The position numbers and the translations under genes were made by a program. From NCBI RefSeq assembly GCF_004362975.1, contig NZ_SNXO01000015.1:1-51453 (forward strand): a stretch of 51,453 bases of DNA. The letters are read 5' to 3'. Under the pieces are notes generated by a model. That model worked only from the letters and a program-made list of their open reading frames with translations, was not told the DNA's origin and did no database searches. Shown piece after piece: positions 26,763-35,946 of this stretch. Origin of the DNA: Aminicella lysinilytica (GTDB lineage Bacteria; Bacillota; Clostridia; Peptostreptococcales; Anaerovoracaceae). Numbering within the stretch: position 1 is the stretch's first letter; each line of letters opens with the position of its first letter.

Positions 26763-27599
26763 ATGAGTGATAACTGGGTAGTCCAAAACCTCGAAAATGC
26801 CTTGAAGACTTGGACTGACAAGATGAGCGAAATATGGACATTGCTTACTACCACACCTCAGAATTTCAAAGGCGGAGGAATATGGAAAGTAATCGTAGAC
26901 ATCAATGGAGCAGTTCAGGCAATCGGTATTGCATTACTGGTGCTTTTCTTTGTTGTAGGTGTGGTTAAAACCTGCGGTTCTTTTACGGATGTGAAGAAGC
27001 CTGAACACGCATTAAAACTATTCGTTAGATTTGCAATTGCAAAAGGTGTAATCACCCACGGTATGGAACTAATGCTTGCACTTTTTAGCATTGCTCAAGG
27101 AACGATGTCTACCATAATGAAAGCGGCGGGATTTGGAGTTCCAAATAAAACAACACTTCCAGCAGAAATGATTAAAACCATAGAAGATTGTGGATTCTTT
27201 GAGAGTATCCCACTTTGGGCAGTAACGCTTATTGGAGGTCTGATTGTAACTGTCTTATCGTTTATCTTGATAATGAGTGTGTACGGAAGATTTTTCAAAA
27301 TGTATATGTACACAGCACTAGCACCCATTCCACTTTCTACGTTTGCGGGAGAGCCATCACAAAACATCGGAAAGAGTTTTGTGAAAAGCTATTGTGCAGT
27401 ATTGCTTGAAGGGGCAGTTATAGCTCTTGCTTGCATTATTTTCTCTGTGTTTGCGTCTTCCCCACCAGTGGTGAATCCAGACGCAGCAGCAGTAACGCAG
27501 GTATGGGCATATATTGGAGAGTTGGTATTTAATATGCTGATTCTTGTGGGAACAGTAAAAATGGCAGATAGGATTATTCGAGAAATGATGGGACTATAA
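26763..27599 (+). CDS. VirB6/TrbL-like polytopic conjugation protein
   Basis: This 278-aa membrane protein has an N-terminal amphipathic part (VVQNLENALKTWTDKM) and about five to six hydrophobic helices (around residues 55-75, 95-120, 150-180, 190-215 and 220-270). The helix-loop pattern GDV-type KKPEHALKLFVRFAIAKG and YGRFFKMYMYTALAPIPLST resembles the CD0411-like VirB6/TrbL proteins of Firmicute ICEs. It should form the inner-membrane part of the channel. ATG 26763 has AAGGAGG. Confidence 0.82.
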   Translation: MSDNWVVQNLENALKTWTDKMSEIWTLLTTTPQNFKGGGIWKVIVDINGAVQAIGIALLVLFFVVGVVKTCGSFTDVKKPEHALKLFVRFAIAKGVITHGMELMLALFSIAQGTMSTIMKAAGFGVPNKTTLPAEMIKTIEDCGFFESIPLWAVTLIGGLIVTVLSFILIMSVYGRFFKMYMYTALAPIPLSTFAGEPSQNIGKSFVKSYCAVLLEGAVIALACIIFSVFASSPPVVNPDAAAVTQVWAYIGELVFNMLILVGTVKMADRIIREMMGL

Positions 27600-27628
27600 A
27601 AATATAGAAGGAAAGAAAGGAAGACTTT

Positions 27629-27994
27629 ATGGAAGTAAAAATCAATCGAGAAATAAGAAACTTCACAGAATCAATGTTTTTTGGACTGTCACTTAGACAG
27701 TTCATTTTTTCTGTCCTTGCTTGTGGGGTAGCCGTAGGAATTTATTTTTTAGGCAAACCCTATCTTGGAATGGAAACGACATCTTGGGTGTGCGTGGTTG
27801 GAGCATTTCCCTTCGCTGCACTTGGATTTTTCAAATATAACGGAATGACTGCTGAAAAAGCAATTTGGGCGTGGATTAAATCAGAATTTCTTATGCCAAA
27901 GAAATTGGTGTTTAAGTCCACCAATACCTATTACGAGTTAATGAAATCAAATATTGAACAGAAGATTAAGGAGGCAAAGAAACAAAATGATTAA
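27629..27994 (+). CDS. PrgI-family (VirB3-like) conjugation protein
   Basis: This 121-aa protein starts with MEVKINREIRNFTESMFFGL, the PrgI hallmark, then two adjacent membrane spans (about 23-41 and 49-69). A conserved FFKYNGMTAEKAIWAWIKSE segment leads into a cytoplasmic basic tail. PrgI sits next to and works with the VirB4 ATPase in the membrane complex. It overlaps virB4 by 8 nt. Confidence 0.88.
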   Translation: MEVKINREIRNFTESMFFGLSLRQFIFSVLACGVAVGIYFLGKPYLGMETTSWVCVVGAFPFAALGFFKYNGMTAEKAIWAWIKSEFLMPKKLVFKSTNTYYELMKSNIEQKIKEAKKQND

Positions 27995-30320
27995 AACACT
28001 AACAACATTATTTAAACAGGATAAAGAGAAATTTGTTGTACCGAAAGGGGTGCAGGACATTCTGCCAGTGAATGTGATTTATGATGATGGAATCTTTAGA
28101 AGCGGAAAGGACAAGTATTCTAAGAGTTTTAAGTTTACAGATATTAACTATGCAGTAGCAAGCAGAGAGGATAAAGAAGCGATGTTTCTTGAATACTCAG
28201 AGCTGCTGAATTTTCTTGATAGTGGTGCAACGACTAAACTCACTATTAACAACAGAAGATTGAATCGACTGGACTTTGAAAAGACAATTCTTATCCCAAG
28301 AAAAGAAGATGAACTTGATGAATATCGTGAGGAATATAATAAAATGCTCCTTGATAAAGCAACTGGGGCAAATGCCACTGTGCAGGATAAATATGTTACC
28401 ATTTCTATCAATAAAAAATCTGTTGAAGATGCAAGAAACTATTTCTCAAGGGTAGGTGCAGACTTGATTTCGCATTTTAGCAGGTTAGGTAGTAAATGCG
28501 TAGAACTTGAAACAGATGAAAGACTTCGTATTATTCACGATTTCTTTCGAGTGGGAGAAGAATCCACGTTTCATTTTGACCCAAAAGATAATCGTAAGAA
28601 GGGGCATAGTTTCAAAGATTATATTTGTCCAGACTCTATGGAATTTGAAAATGACTATTTCAAAATGGGAAAGAGATATGGCAGAGTAATCTTTTTAAGA
28701 GAGTACGCCTCTTATATCAAAGACAGTATGGTAGCGGAACTTACGGATATGAACAGAAACCTGATGATGTCTATTGATATTGTGCCAGTGCCAACAGACG
28801 AAGCAGTAAATGAAGCTGAGAGCAGACTTCTTGGAGTAGAAACAAATATTACGAACTGGCAGAGAAAACAGAATCAGAACAATAACTTTTCTGCGACAGT
28901 GCCATATGATATGGAGCAGCAGAAAAGAGAGATGAAAGAGTTCCTTGATGACCTTACTACTCGTGACCAGAGAATGATGTTTGCAGTGCTTACTATGGTT
29001 CACACAGCAGATACAAAAGAGCAGTTAGACAATGATACAGAAGCACTTCTTACAACAGCAAGAAAGCATTTGTGTCAGTTCGCAGTTCTGAAATTTCAGC
29101 AGATGGATGGGCTGAAAACTGCTATGCCATTTGGTGTAAGAAAAATTGATACGTTCAGAACACTTACAACAGAAAGCTTGGCAGTATTTATGCCCTTTAG
29201 AGTGCAGGATATTTATCACGAAAATGGTATCTATTATGGTCAGAATGTTATCAGTAAAAATATGATTATTGGAGACAGAAAACAGCTCTTAAATGGTAAT
29301 GAGTTTATTCTAGGTGTATCGGGTGGTGGTAAGTCCTTTGCGGCAAAAGGGGAAATTATTAACCAGATGTTATCCAGCGATGCAGATATTATTGTTATCG
29401 ACCCAGAGCGTGAATATTCCCAGCTTGTTAAAGCAATGGGAGGTGAGATTATCAATATTTCAGCAACCTCACCAAACCATATCAATGCGATGGATATGAA
29501 TAAAGATTATGGTGATGGAGCAAATCCAGTCATTCTTAAATCTGAGTTTATTATGTCTCTTTGTGAACAGCTTATTGGTGGGAAAAATCTTGGAGCGAAG
29601 CAGAAATCAATCATTGATAGATGTACTGCAAGTGTTTATCATACCTATCAGCAAAATGATTATACGGGTACAGTTCCAACCTTACAGGATTTTCGAGCAG
29701 AGTTATTAAGTCAGCCTGAACCAGAGGCAAGAGAGATTGCACTTGCCATCGAATTATTCACCCACGGTTCATTAAATACCTTCGCCAAACCAACAAATGT
29801 AGATACGGATAACCGCCTTATCTGCTATGACATCTTGGATTTAGGAAAACAGCTTATGCCTATTGGTATGCTTGTCGTTCTGGATAGTATTCTGAACAGA
29901 ATTACGCAAAACAGAGCAAAAGGGAAGCATACCTTTATTTTTATTGATGAGATATATCTGTTGTTCCAGCACGAATATTCAGCGAATTTCCTCTTTACAC
30001 TTTGGAAGCGAGTAAGAAAATATGGTGCATACGCAAGTGGTATTACGCAGAATGTTGACGACCTTTTGCAGAGCCATACAGCAAGAACAATGCTTGCTAA
30101 TAGCGAATTTATTATTATGCTGAATCAGGCATCCACAGATAGAATTGAACTTGCAAAACTCCTTAACATTTCAGACCTTCAGCTTTCCTATATTACCAAT
30201 GTAGACGCAGGGCATGGATTGATTAAGGTAGGCAGTGCATTAGTGCCTTTTGCAAATAAATTCCCTAAGAATACGAAGCTCTATAAACTGATGACAACCA
30301 AACCAGGCGAGGGCATTTAG
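27987..30320 (+). CDS. virB4: VirB4/TraE-type conjugation ATPase
   Basis: The 777-aa protein starts at ATG 27987 (AAGGAGG 12 bp upstream). It has an N-terminal VirB4 domain and a C-terminal RecA-like ATPase: GVSGGGKSFAAKG (Walker A) at about 443-455, IIVIDPERE after it, and HTFIFIDEIYLLF (Walker B) at about 647-659, with SGITQNVDDLL beyond. It powers assembly of the channel and substrate translocation. It is the best single marker, with virD4 and the relaxase, that this is a self-transmissible ICE and not just mobilisable. Confidence 0.93.
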   Translation: MIKTLTTLFKQDKEKFVVPKGVQDILPVNVIYDDGIFRSGKDKYSKSFKFTDINYAVASREDKEAMFLEYSELLNFLDSGATTKLTINNRRLNRLDFEKTILIPRKEDELDEYREEYNKMLLDKATGANATVQDKYVTISINKKSVEDARNYFSRVGADLISHFSRLGSKCVELETDERLRIIHDFFRVGEESTFHFDPKDNRKKGHSFKDYICPDSMEFENDYFKMGKRYGRVIFLREYASYIKDSMVAELTDMNRNLMMSIDIVPVPTDEAVNEAESRLLGVETNITNWQRKQNQNNNFSATVPYDMEQQKREMKEFLDDLTTRDQRMMFAVLTMVHTADTKEQLDNDTEALLTTARKHLCQFAVLKFQQMDGLKTAMPFGVRKIDTFRTLTTESLAVFMPFRVQDIYHENGIYYGQNVISKNMIIGDRKQLLNGNEFILGVSGGGKSFAAKGEIINQMLSSDADIIVIDPEREYSQLVKAMGGEIINISATSPNHINAMDMNKDYGDGANPVILKSEFIMSLCEQLIGGKNLGAKQKSIIDRCTASVYHTYQQNDYTGTVPTLQDFRAELLSQPEPEAREIALAIELFTHGSLNTFAKPTNVDTDNRLICYDILDLGKQLMPIGMLVVLDSILNRITQNRAKGKHTFIFIDEIYLLFQHEYSANFLFTLWKRVRKYGAYASGITQNVDDLLQSHTARTMLANSEFIIMLNQASTDRIELAKLLNISDLQLSYITNVDAGHGLIKVGSALVPFANKFPKNTKLYKLMTTKPGEGI

Positions 30321-30350
30321 CTCTCGCTTGGTTCTTGAAAGGACAGGAAA

Positions 30351-31115
30351 ATGAAGATAAAAACATATCGAATCATAATTGCCATATTAGGTATCGTGTT
30401 TCTTGTAAGTATGGGAGCAGTGGTAAAGAACTACTTGGATTCTCAAAAGCAGCAGGAATTATATAATGACCTTGCAGAAGTTGTGGAAACAGAACCAGAG
30501 AAAGAGGAAAAGCCAATGATTTATGACGGAGATACAGAGTTTCTACTAGATTATCAGGAACTATATCTTCAGAACAATGATATGGTTGGGTGGATAAAAG
30601 TAGAAGATACAAAAATCAATTATCCTGTGGTTCAGTCAAAATATGCACCAGACTTCTACTTAAAGCATAAGTTTGATAAATCATATTCAGAATATGGGTG
30701 TCCTTATGTGCAGGAGAATTGTGATGTAGACAAACCTAGCGACAATCTCATCATCTATGGCCATCATATGAATGATGGCTCGATGTTTGCCGAACTTACG
30801 GAATATGAGAGTAAAGGATTTTATGAAAATCATAAGACAATCACTTTTGACAGTGTAGCACAACACAGAGAGTACGAGATTGTTGCAGTGTTTAAAACCG
30901 TTGCTTATTCCAGTGACGGATTCCAATATTATCGTTTTGTAGACGCTGAAAATAGTGAGGACTACGATAATTATATCGAAAAATGCAAGAAATTAGCCTT
31001 ATATGAAACAGGAGTTTCTGCCCAATACGGAGATAAACTTATTACCTTATCTACCTGTGAATATTCCCATAATAATGGCAGATTCGTTGTAGTAGCAAAA
31101 TTAAAAACAACATAG
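30351..31115 (+). CDS. srtB: Class B sortase
   Basis: The 254-aa enzyme has one N-terminal membrane anchor (about residues 6-27) and an extracellular sortase domain. The catalytic triad is visible: His138 in YGHHMNDGSMF, Cys236 in TLSTCEYS and Arg244 in GRFVV. The NDMVGWIKVEDTKINYPVVQ segment and the extra helix before the Cys are class B features. It cleaves sorting signals and links proteins to peptidoglycan or to each other. The only sorting-signal protein in the window is the adhesin at 5906, whose TPKTG motif is not the canonical class B NPQTN. Confidence 0.9.
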   Translation: MKIKTYRIIIAILGIVFLVSMGAVVKNYLDSQKQQELYNDLAEVVETEPEKEEKPMIYDGDTEFLLDYQELYLQNNDMVGWIKVEDTKINYPVVQSKYAPDFYLKHKFDKSYSEYGCPYVQENCDVDKPSDNLIIYGHHMNDGSMFAELTEYESKGFYENHKTITFDSVAQHREYEIVAVFKTVAYSSDGFQYYRFVDAENSEDYDNYIEKCKKLALYETGVSAQYGDKLITLSTCEYSHNNGRFVVVAKLKTT

Positions 31116-31127
31116 AAGGAGATGTGT

Positions 31128-31622
31128 ATGAGTAGCATTATTTACTTAATGGCATTGTTTATAGCAAAAGTTGTAGATAATGCACTAGGGACAACAAAAA
31201 CAATAATGATTCAAAGAAGTCGGTGGGTAATTGCAGGATTTGCTGTAATACTTTCCGACTTTATTTATTTCTGGATAACGAAGCGGGTTGTGTCTGCTGA
31301 CAACTCAATTGCAATGCTTGTAGTAGCAGTTGCAGGTGGAGTTGGATGTTCTTTGGCTTGTTTTGTTAATGAAAAACTGTCAAAGGATAAAACTTATGTG
31401 AATGTGATTATGTCAGATAATCAGGATGAGATGAAGAAATTACGGGATTTTCTAGCACACCATCATATCACAAATGTTGCAACAGACAGTTACACATTGA
31501 ATTGGAATGACAAGACCATCACAATTACCGTTTATGCAGAAACAAAAGCCGAGAGCAGGTTAATCAACCAATTCATAAATAAGAGTTCTGTGAAATTCAA
31601 AAGAGTAATCCAGCAGAGCTAG
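31128..31622 (+). CDS. DUF5698/DUF2179-like membrane protein
   Basis: The 164-aa protein starts at ATG 31128 (AAGGAGA at 31116-31122; the in-frame ATG 31122 overlaps the RBS). Three hydrophobic helices lie in the first 85 residues, with the IAKVVDNALGTTKTIMIQR pattern typical of DUF5698/UPF0316 proteins. A C-terminal ferredoxin-like DUF2179 domain follows (VNVIMSDNQDEMKKLRDFL... TVYAETKAESRLI). Function is unknown; a membrane sensor role is a guess. It lies between sortase and wall hydrolase genes in the transfer operon. Confidence 0.72.
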   Translation: MSSIIYLMALFIAKVVDNALGTTKTIMIQRSRWVIAGFAVILSDFIYFWITKRVVSADNSIAMLVVAVAGGVGCSLACFVNEKLSKDKTYVNVIMSDNQDEMKKLRDFLAHHHITNVATDSYTLNWNDKTITITVYAETKAESRLINQFINKSSVKFKRVIQQS

Positions 31623-31634
31623 AAAGGAGGCTCT

Positions 31635-33368
31635 ATGGCAGATATAAAAACAAAAGATGTGATAAAAGGCACAATCAAAACTTTAGACCGAGCTGCCATT
31701 GCGACGGATAGAGTAAAACACGCTTATGTAACAACAAAAGATAAAGCAGAACAAGTGGTACGGACAGATGAAAGCTCTGGTGGAGAGTATGCTTCTAATA
31801 AAGCTTCAGCAGGACTATCTGCTGGGACACGCAGAGGAATACAGACTTTTGATAAAGTCGGCAGAGAAAGCACCAAAACTACGATTGACAATGTGAAGAA
31901 AACAGCCGAATTCACAAAAGAGAAAGTAGCAAAAACAAAGCAAAACATAGAGAAGTTTAAGTATAAGAGAGCTGAACAATCACTGAAAAGACAATCTGGA
32001 AAAGCACCAAATCAATCTATCAGAACAGCAAAAGAAGTTGATAAGAATATAAAGCGGTCTGTAAGGTCAACGGGAAATAAAACCATTAAACGTGGAATAA
32101 AAGCACCTGCTAAAACTACAAGGAGATACTTAAAGACAGCGGAAAAGACTTCAAAGACAGCAATCAAAACCACAGAGCAGAGTGCAAAAGTGGTAAAGAA
32201 CACTGCTAAGACAAGCGTGAAGGCTACTCAAAGGGCAGCTCGTGCAACAAAGAAAGCAGCAGAAACAACAGCGAGAGGTGTGAAAGCTGCAACCAAAGCC
32301 ACAATTCAAGCAGTGAAGGCAATTATCGCAAGTACCAAAGCTCTTATTACTGCAATTATTGCAGGAGGTTGGGTAGCAGTTGTAATTGTTGTTATTTGTG
32401 TGCTACTGGGTGCGGCGGTCTCTCTATTTGGAGGAGGGACTGAAAATTCGGGATATACTCCTGTAAGTCAAGAGGTGGAAGCCTATACACCGACAATTAC
32501 CAAGTATGCGAAGCAGTATGGCATACCTGAGTATGTAGAACTGATTAAGGCAGTTATGATGCAAGAAAGCGGTGGCAGAGGGAATGACCCAATGCAGGCG
32601 GCAGAGGGAGCATTTAACACGAGATACCCTAAGCAACCAAATGGTATTCAAGACCCTGATTACTCCATCCAATGTGGAATTCAGGAACTAAAAGCTGCTC
32701 TTAATTCCGCAGGTGTAAAAAATCCAATTGATATGGAAAATATCAAACTGGCATTACAAGGCTACAACTTCGGAAATGGATATATTACTTGGGCGAAGAA
32801 GAATTATGGTGGATACTCTTATGCAAATGCAGTGGAATTTTCCACAAACCAAGCTAAAAAATTAGGCTGGGACAGTTACGGGGATACGCTATATGTATCT
32901 CACGTTTTAAGATATTATCCTTATGGTCGAGCTTTTACCAGTGGTGGTAATCAAGCGATTATCGAAGTTGCGTTATCTCAACTTGGGAACAAGGGAGGAC
33001 AACCTTATTGGTCGTGGTATGGATTTGATTCTCGTGTGGAATGGTGTGCCTGCTTTGTATCTTGGTGTGCAGACCAAAGTGGATATATTGAACAAGGCAT
33101 TATCCCTAAGTATTCCTTGTGTAGTGATGGAGTAAACTGGTTTAAGAAAAATAAGCAATGGGAAGATAGAAATGCAACCCCGCCTACGGGAGCAATTATT
33201 TTCTTCGACTGGGGGAACGATGGAACAATTGACCATACAGGACTTGTAGAAAAATGCGAGAATGGTAAGGTTTATACTGTCGAGGGTAACTCAGGAGATA
33301 TGTGTAGGCAAAGAGAATACGCAGTAGGAAGTAGCGTAATTTATGGTTATGGAATACCTGCATATTAG
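31635..33368 (+). CDS. Membrane-anchored lysozyme-like/CHAP wall hydrolase (CwlT/VirB1-like)
   Basis: The 577-aa protein has about 230 N-terminal residues of low-complexity Lys/Thr/Ala-rich cytoplasmic sequence, then one membrane span (about 236-265). A lysozyme-like transglycosylase domain follows (YGIPEYVELIKAVMMQESGG with the catalytic Glu; ...SIQCGIQELK; LALQGYNFG). The C-terminal CHAP/amidase-type domain has Cys in EWCACFVSWCA, His in IDHTGLVE and Asn in EGNSGD. It locally opens peptidoglycan so the conjugation channel can be built. It is the last recognisable transfer gene before the cargo island. Confidence 0.9.
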   Translation: MADIKTKDVIKGTIKTLDRAAIATDRVKHAYVTTKDKAEQVVRTDESSGGEYASNKASAGLSAGTRRGIQTFDKVGRESTKTTIDNVKKTAEFTKEKVAKTKQNIEKFKYKRAEQSLKRQSGKAPNQSIRTAKEVDKNIKRSVRSTGNKTIKRGIKAPAKTTRRYLKTAEKTSKTAIKTTEQSAKVVKNTAKTSVKATQRAARATKKAAETTARGVKAATKATIQAVKAIIASTKALITAIIAGGWVAVVIVVICVLLGAAVSLFGGGTENSGYTPVSQEVEAYTPTITKYAKQYGIPEYVELIKAVMMQESGGRGNDPMQAAEGAFNTRYPKQPNGIQDPDYSIQCGIQELKAALNSAGVKNPIDMENIKLALQGYNFGNGYITWAKKNYGGYSYANAVEFSTNQAKKLGWDSYGDTLYVSHVLRYYPYGRAFTSGGNQAIIEVALSQLGNKGGQPYWSWYGFDSRVEWCACFVSWCADQSGYIEQGIIPKYSLCSDGVNWFKKNKQWEDRNATPPTGAIIFFDWGNDGTIDHTGLVEKCENGKVYTVEGNSGDMCRQREYAVGSSVIYGYGIPAY

Positions 33369-33438
33369 GAAGTTTTGGTCAAAGAAGAAAACATTAGGTG
33401 ACTGCCTTTAGAGGAAGTCATCTACTACATTAAAAAAT

Positions 33439-33529
33439 AGGTTATGAAAAACCTAAAAATATTTCTTGACTTTTTGAGGGGAAAGGATTATGATTACCTT
33501 ACAAGATAAAACAAGGTTATAAAAAACCT
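33439..33529 (+). promoter_or_regulatory. Strong promoter bracketed by two near-identical palindromes (operator pair)
   Basis: The 180-bp gap before the cargo methylase gene holds TTGACT (33466-33471), a 17-bp spacer and TATGAT (33489-33494), close to consensus. AGGTTATGAAAAACCT (33439-33454) lies just upstream and AGGTTATAAAAAACCT (33514-33529) just downstream of the promoter, 15/16 identical and each an AGGTT/AACCT dyad. The second copy also abuts the RBS AAAGGAGG. Paired operators around a promoter suggest repression by looping or blocking, perhaps by a protein of this cassette or by the XRE protein at 35947 (inference). Confidence 0.7.
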
Positions 33530-33549
33530 AAAAAAAGGAGGAAAACATT

Positions 33550-35274
33550 TTGGATAGAAAATATTTTGAATTATTAAAAACAATAAAGACAGATGAAGTT
33601 GCATTTAAATTAGCTAATACATTGAGAACAATTGAACCAATGGATTCAATTCACGCAAAATCAATTTCCATAGCAATGGTGTTAAGAGAATTGATAAAAA
33701 CAGAAGGCGTTGTTGACATCGCACAAGTAATAGAAAAAATAGAGTTGCCAGAAGATACACTAAAAATATTAAAAGATTTTGTTATGGATTCTTTCGATAT
33801 TATTGAGAACTATAGGGGAAAATTTACATTAGAACAATTGCTGGCTTATATTCTATTTGATAATTCTATGGAGGATGGAAAGAGAAGTGAATGTACTACA
33901 CCTGTAGGATTATCTCGTCTGGCAAATGAAATACTAGATGTGGAAACAACGGATAATGTGCTTGAATTATGTTCAGGACTTGGTGGCTTTGCTGTTGAAC
34001 AATATGGAAGAGGAGAGTGTAATTCATATCTTGGGATTGAATTGAACTTTATTGCTAAATATATTGCAGACATAAAAGCCTCAATCTTAGGTGAGAACTA
34101 TTCATTTGTTTTAAGTGATGCTTTTGAATATAGAGTTACAAGAAAAGCGGATAAACTTTTTGCAAACTATCCATTTAATCTAAAACTGTTATCAATGAAT
34201 GGTCAAAAGGAAAATATACAAAATATGCTTAAAATAAGTGAAGATATTACTCAAAGGGCATCTTCTGATTGGCTATTTAATGCAACTTTAATAGAACAGA
34301 TGAAAGACGATGGTAAGGCTGTTGCCATTATGACTAATGGAAGTAGTTGGAATAGAAATGATGAAAAAATCAGGAAATACTTTATCGAAAATGGTTACAT
34401 CGAAGCGGTAATTGCATTACCAACGAAACTTTTTTCATCAACAATGATTGGTACTACAATGATTGTTTTTAGCAACAACAACAAAACAATCAGATTAGTA
34501 GATGCTCGTGAAGTGTGTACTTCTGAAAGAAGAAATAACGTTTTGAAAGATAAAGATATTGCAGAGATTATAAGCTTATTATCTCAGGATTCAAAAATAT
34601 CTGTTAAAAAAGGGGTAGAGGATTTTGCGGATAATGAATATATTTTAAATCCTGTAAGATATTTTGAAGAAGTGCCTGAAATTAAAAATGGTGTAGAGTT
34701 TGATACGATTATTAAGAATATTACTAGAGGTTCTCAACTGAAGGCGGCAGATATTGAATCATTAAAATCAGAAGAAGAAACCGATTATCAGTATCTTATG
34801 CTTTCAAATATAAGCGAAGGCATATTAGAACTAGAGAATAAGCAGTTCCTTAAAGAAATTCCATCTAAAATGGATAAATATTGTGTACCTAACAATTCAA
34901 TAGTTCTATCTAAAACTGGAACACCAACATTTAAGTCAGCGGTGGTATCTGTTGCCAAAGGGAAAAAATTACTTGCAAATGGGAACATTTTTGTTATTGA
35001 GCTAGATGAAAGTAAAGTCAAACCATTTTATATACAAGCATTCTTTGCTAGTGAAATAGGTGTTATAACGATGAAAAGTATAAGCTCTGGCTCTAATATT
35101 TCAACAATTTCGCTGGATAAATTAAAGAAAATGATTGTTCCATTACCTAGTTTAAAAGAACAGGAGGTTATTGCGAACAAGTATGCAGCTTCAATGGATG
35201 AATTGATTTTACTCAGAAAAAAGATTGAAAAGATAACCGCAAAGATGGTTCACATTTTCGATGAGGAGGTGTAA
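33550..35274 (+). CDS. N6-adenine methylase fused to an HsdS-like target-recognition domain
   Basis: This 574-aa protein starts at TTG 33550 (AAAGGAGG eight bases upstream). Residues about 90-360 are an HsdM-type methylase: TPVGLSRLANEIL, motif I VLELCSGLGGF at about 137-147, and motif IV ANYPFNL at about 202-208 (NYPF instead of NPPF). The last ~170 residues look like one HsdS half: ITRGSQLKAADIESL, YLMLSNISEG, VLSKTGTPTF, then STISLDKLKKMIVPLPSLKEQ and a coiled-coil end. Methylation and specificity are thus on one chain, but there is no nuclease. With the next gene it forms a two-gene cassette under its own regulated promoter. It could be an orphan protective methylase or the modification half of an unrecognised system. 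Confidence 0.82.
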   Translation: MDRKYFELLKTIKTDEVAFKLANTLRTIEPMDSIHAKSISIAMVLRELIKTEGVVDIAQVIEKIELPEDTLKILKDFVMDSFDIIENYRGKFTLEQLLAYILFDNSMEDGKRSECTTPVGLSRLANEILDVETTDNVLELCSGLGGFAVEQYGRGECNSYLGIELNFIAKYIADIKASILGENYSFVLSDAFEYRVTRKADKLFANYPFNLKLLSMNGQKENIQNMLKISEDITQRASSDWLFNATLIEQMKDDGKAVAIMTNGSSWNRNDEKIRKYFIENGYIEAVIALPTKLFSSTMIGTTMIVFSNNNKTIRLVDAREVCTSERRNNVLKDKDIAEIISLLSQDSKISVKKGVEDFADNEYILNPVRYFEEVPEIKNGVEFDTIIKNITRGSQLKAADIESLKSEEETDYQYLMLSNISEGILELENKQFLKEIPSKMDKYCVPNNSIVLSKTGTPTFKSAVVSVAKGKKLLANGNIFVIELDESKVKPFYIQAFFASEIGVITMKSISSGSNISTISLDKLKKMIVPLPSLKEQEVIANKYAASMDELILLRKKIEKITAKMVHIFDEEV

Positions 35275-35276
35275 CA

Positions 35277-35780
35277 GTGCTTGAATATGAAGAATTAGAG
35301 GAAATAATAGATACAGTTACATCTAAAATCACATTGGCAAATCGTATGGGAGAGTTAGAAACTTTATTAGAAAAATGGGAATTACTCGATTTGATAAGAA
35401 GTGAGCCTGTTTATGAAACTAAAAAAGATGGCATTATTTTAGTGATTGGAGATTCAGAAGTTAAAGAGAACAATCTGGATGGAATAATAAAAAGTTTGGG
35501 ACTCGATAAAAATAGGTTTGAATTTTGTTTGGGATATGATAAACCCAAAACATATCAGTACAGTAAGCTGCAATATAACACGAATTATAGAGCTGTTATA
35601 TTCGGTCCAGTACCTCACAGTAGCACAGGGAAAAAGGATAGTGGAAGCGTAATTGCGGAAATGAAATCTCACGAAGGGTATCCAAGAGTTGAAGTATTAA
35701 GTAGCAATCACGCACTCAAAATTACAAAGACTAACTTTAAAAATAAGTTAGAAGAATTGATAAGCGAGAATTACATATAA
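35277..35780 (+). CDS. Unknown partner of the methylase-TRD protein (167 aa)
   Basis: It starts at GTG 35277, two bases after the preceding stop, with AGGAGG at 35264-35269, so it is translationally coupled to the methylase. Residues 1-45 are an acidic coiled-coil-like helix (EELEEIIDTVTSKITLA). Residues 50-125 look like a small Rossmann-like fold (GIILVIGDSEVKENNLDGI, then NYRAVIFGPVPHSSTGKKDS). The C-terminus is basic (HALKITKTNFKNKLEEL). The GPVPHSS-G-K segment could bind a phosphate or nucleotide. No nuclease motif is evident and I do not recognise the family. It might be the effector, an inhibitor or a cofactor-binding subunit. Confidence 0.72.
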   Translation: MLEYEELEEIIDTVTSKITLANRMGELETLLEKWELLDLIRSEPVYETKKDGIILVIGDSEVKENNLDGIIKSLGLDKNRFEFCLGYDKPKTYQYSKLQYNTNYRAVIFGPVPHSSTGKKDSGSVIAEMKSHEGYPRVEVLSSNHALKITKTNFKNKLEELISENYI

Positions 35781-35799
35781 GATAAGGTTTTTATACAAA

Positions 35800-35837
35800 C
35801 GAGAGTAGGTGTTGAAAAAATATAACATCTACTCTCG
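35800..35837. terminator. Long perfect hairpin between cargo cassettes
   Basis: CGAGAGTAGGTGTT (35800-35813) pairs with AACATCTACTCTCG (35824-35837), 14 bp with one G-U. There is no long T tract on the plus strand. It could be a bidirectional terminator, transcript stabiliser or recombination scar. Confidence 0.6.
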
Positions 35838-35864
35838 ACATAGATGAAAATATAAGCCGAATCA

Positions 35865-35892
35865 TTGAAAATCGGGATTTTAGTGTTATAAT
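35865..35892 (+). promoter_or_regulatory. Promoter of the type I restriction-modification operon
   Basis: TTGAAA (35865-35870), a 16-bp spacer and TATAAT (35887-35892), about 55 bp before the XRE gene start. This is a strong near-consensus promoter for the xre-hsdM-hsdS transcript. Confidence 0.72.
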
Positions 35893-35946
35893 GTATTATA
35901 AGTAATTATAGCCACTTATTTATGGTTTTGTATGAGGAGAAAAAGA

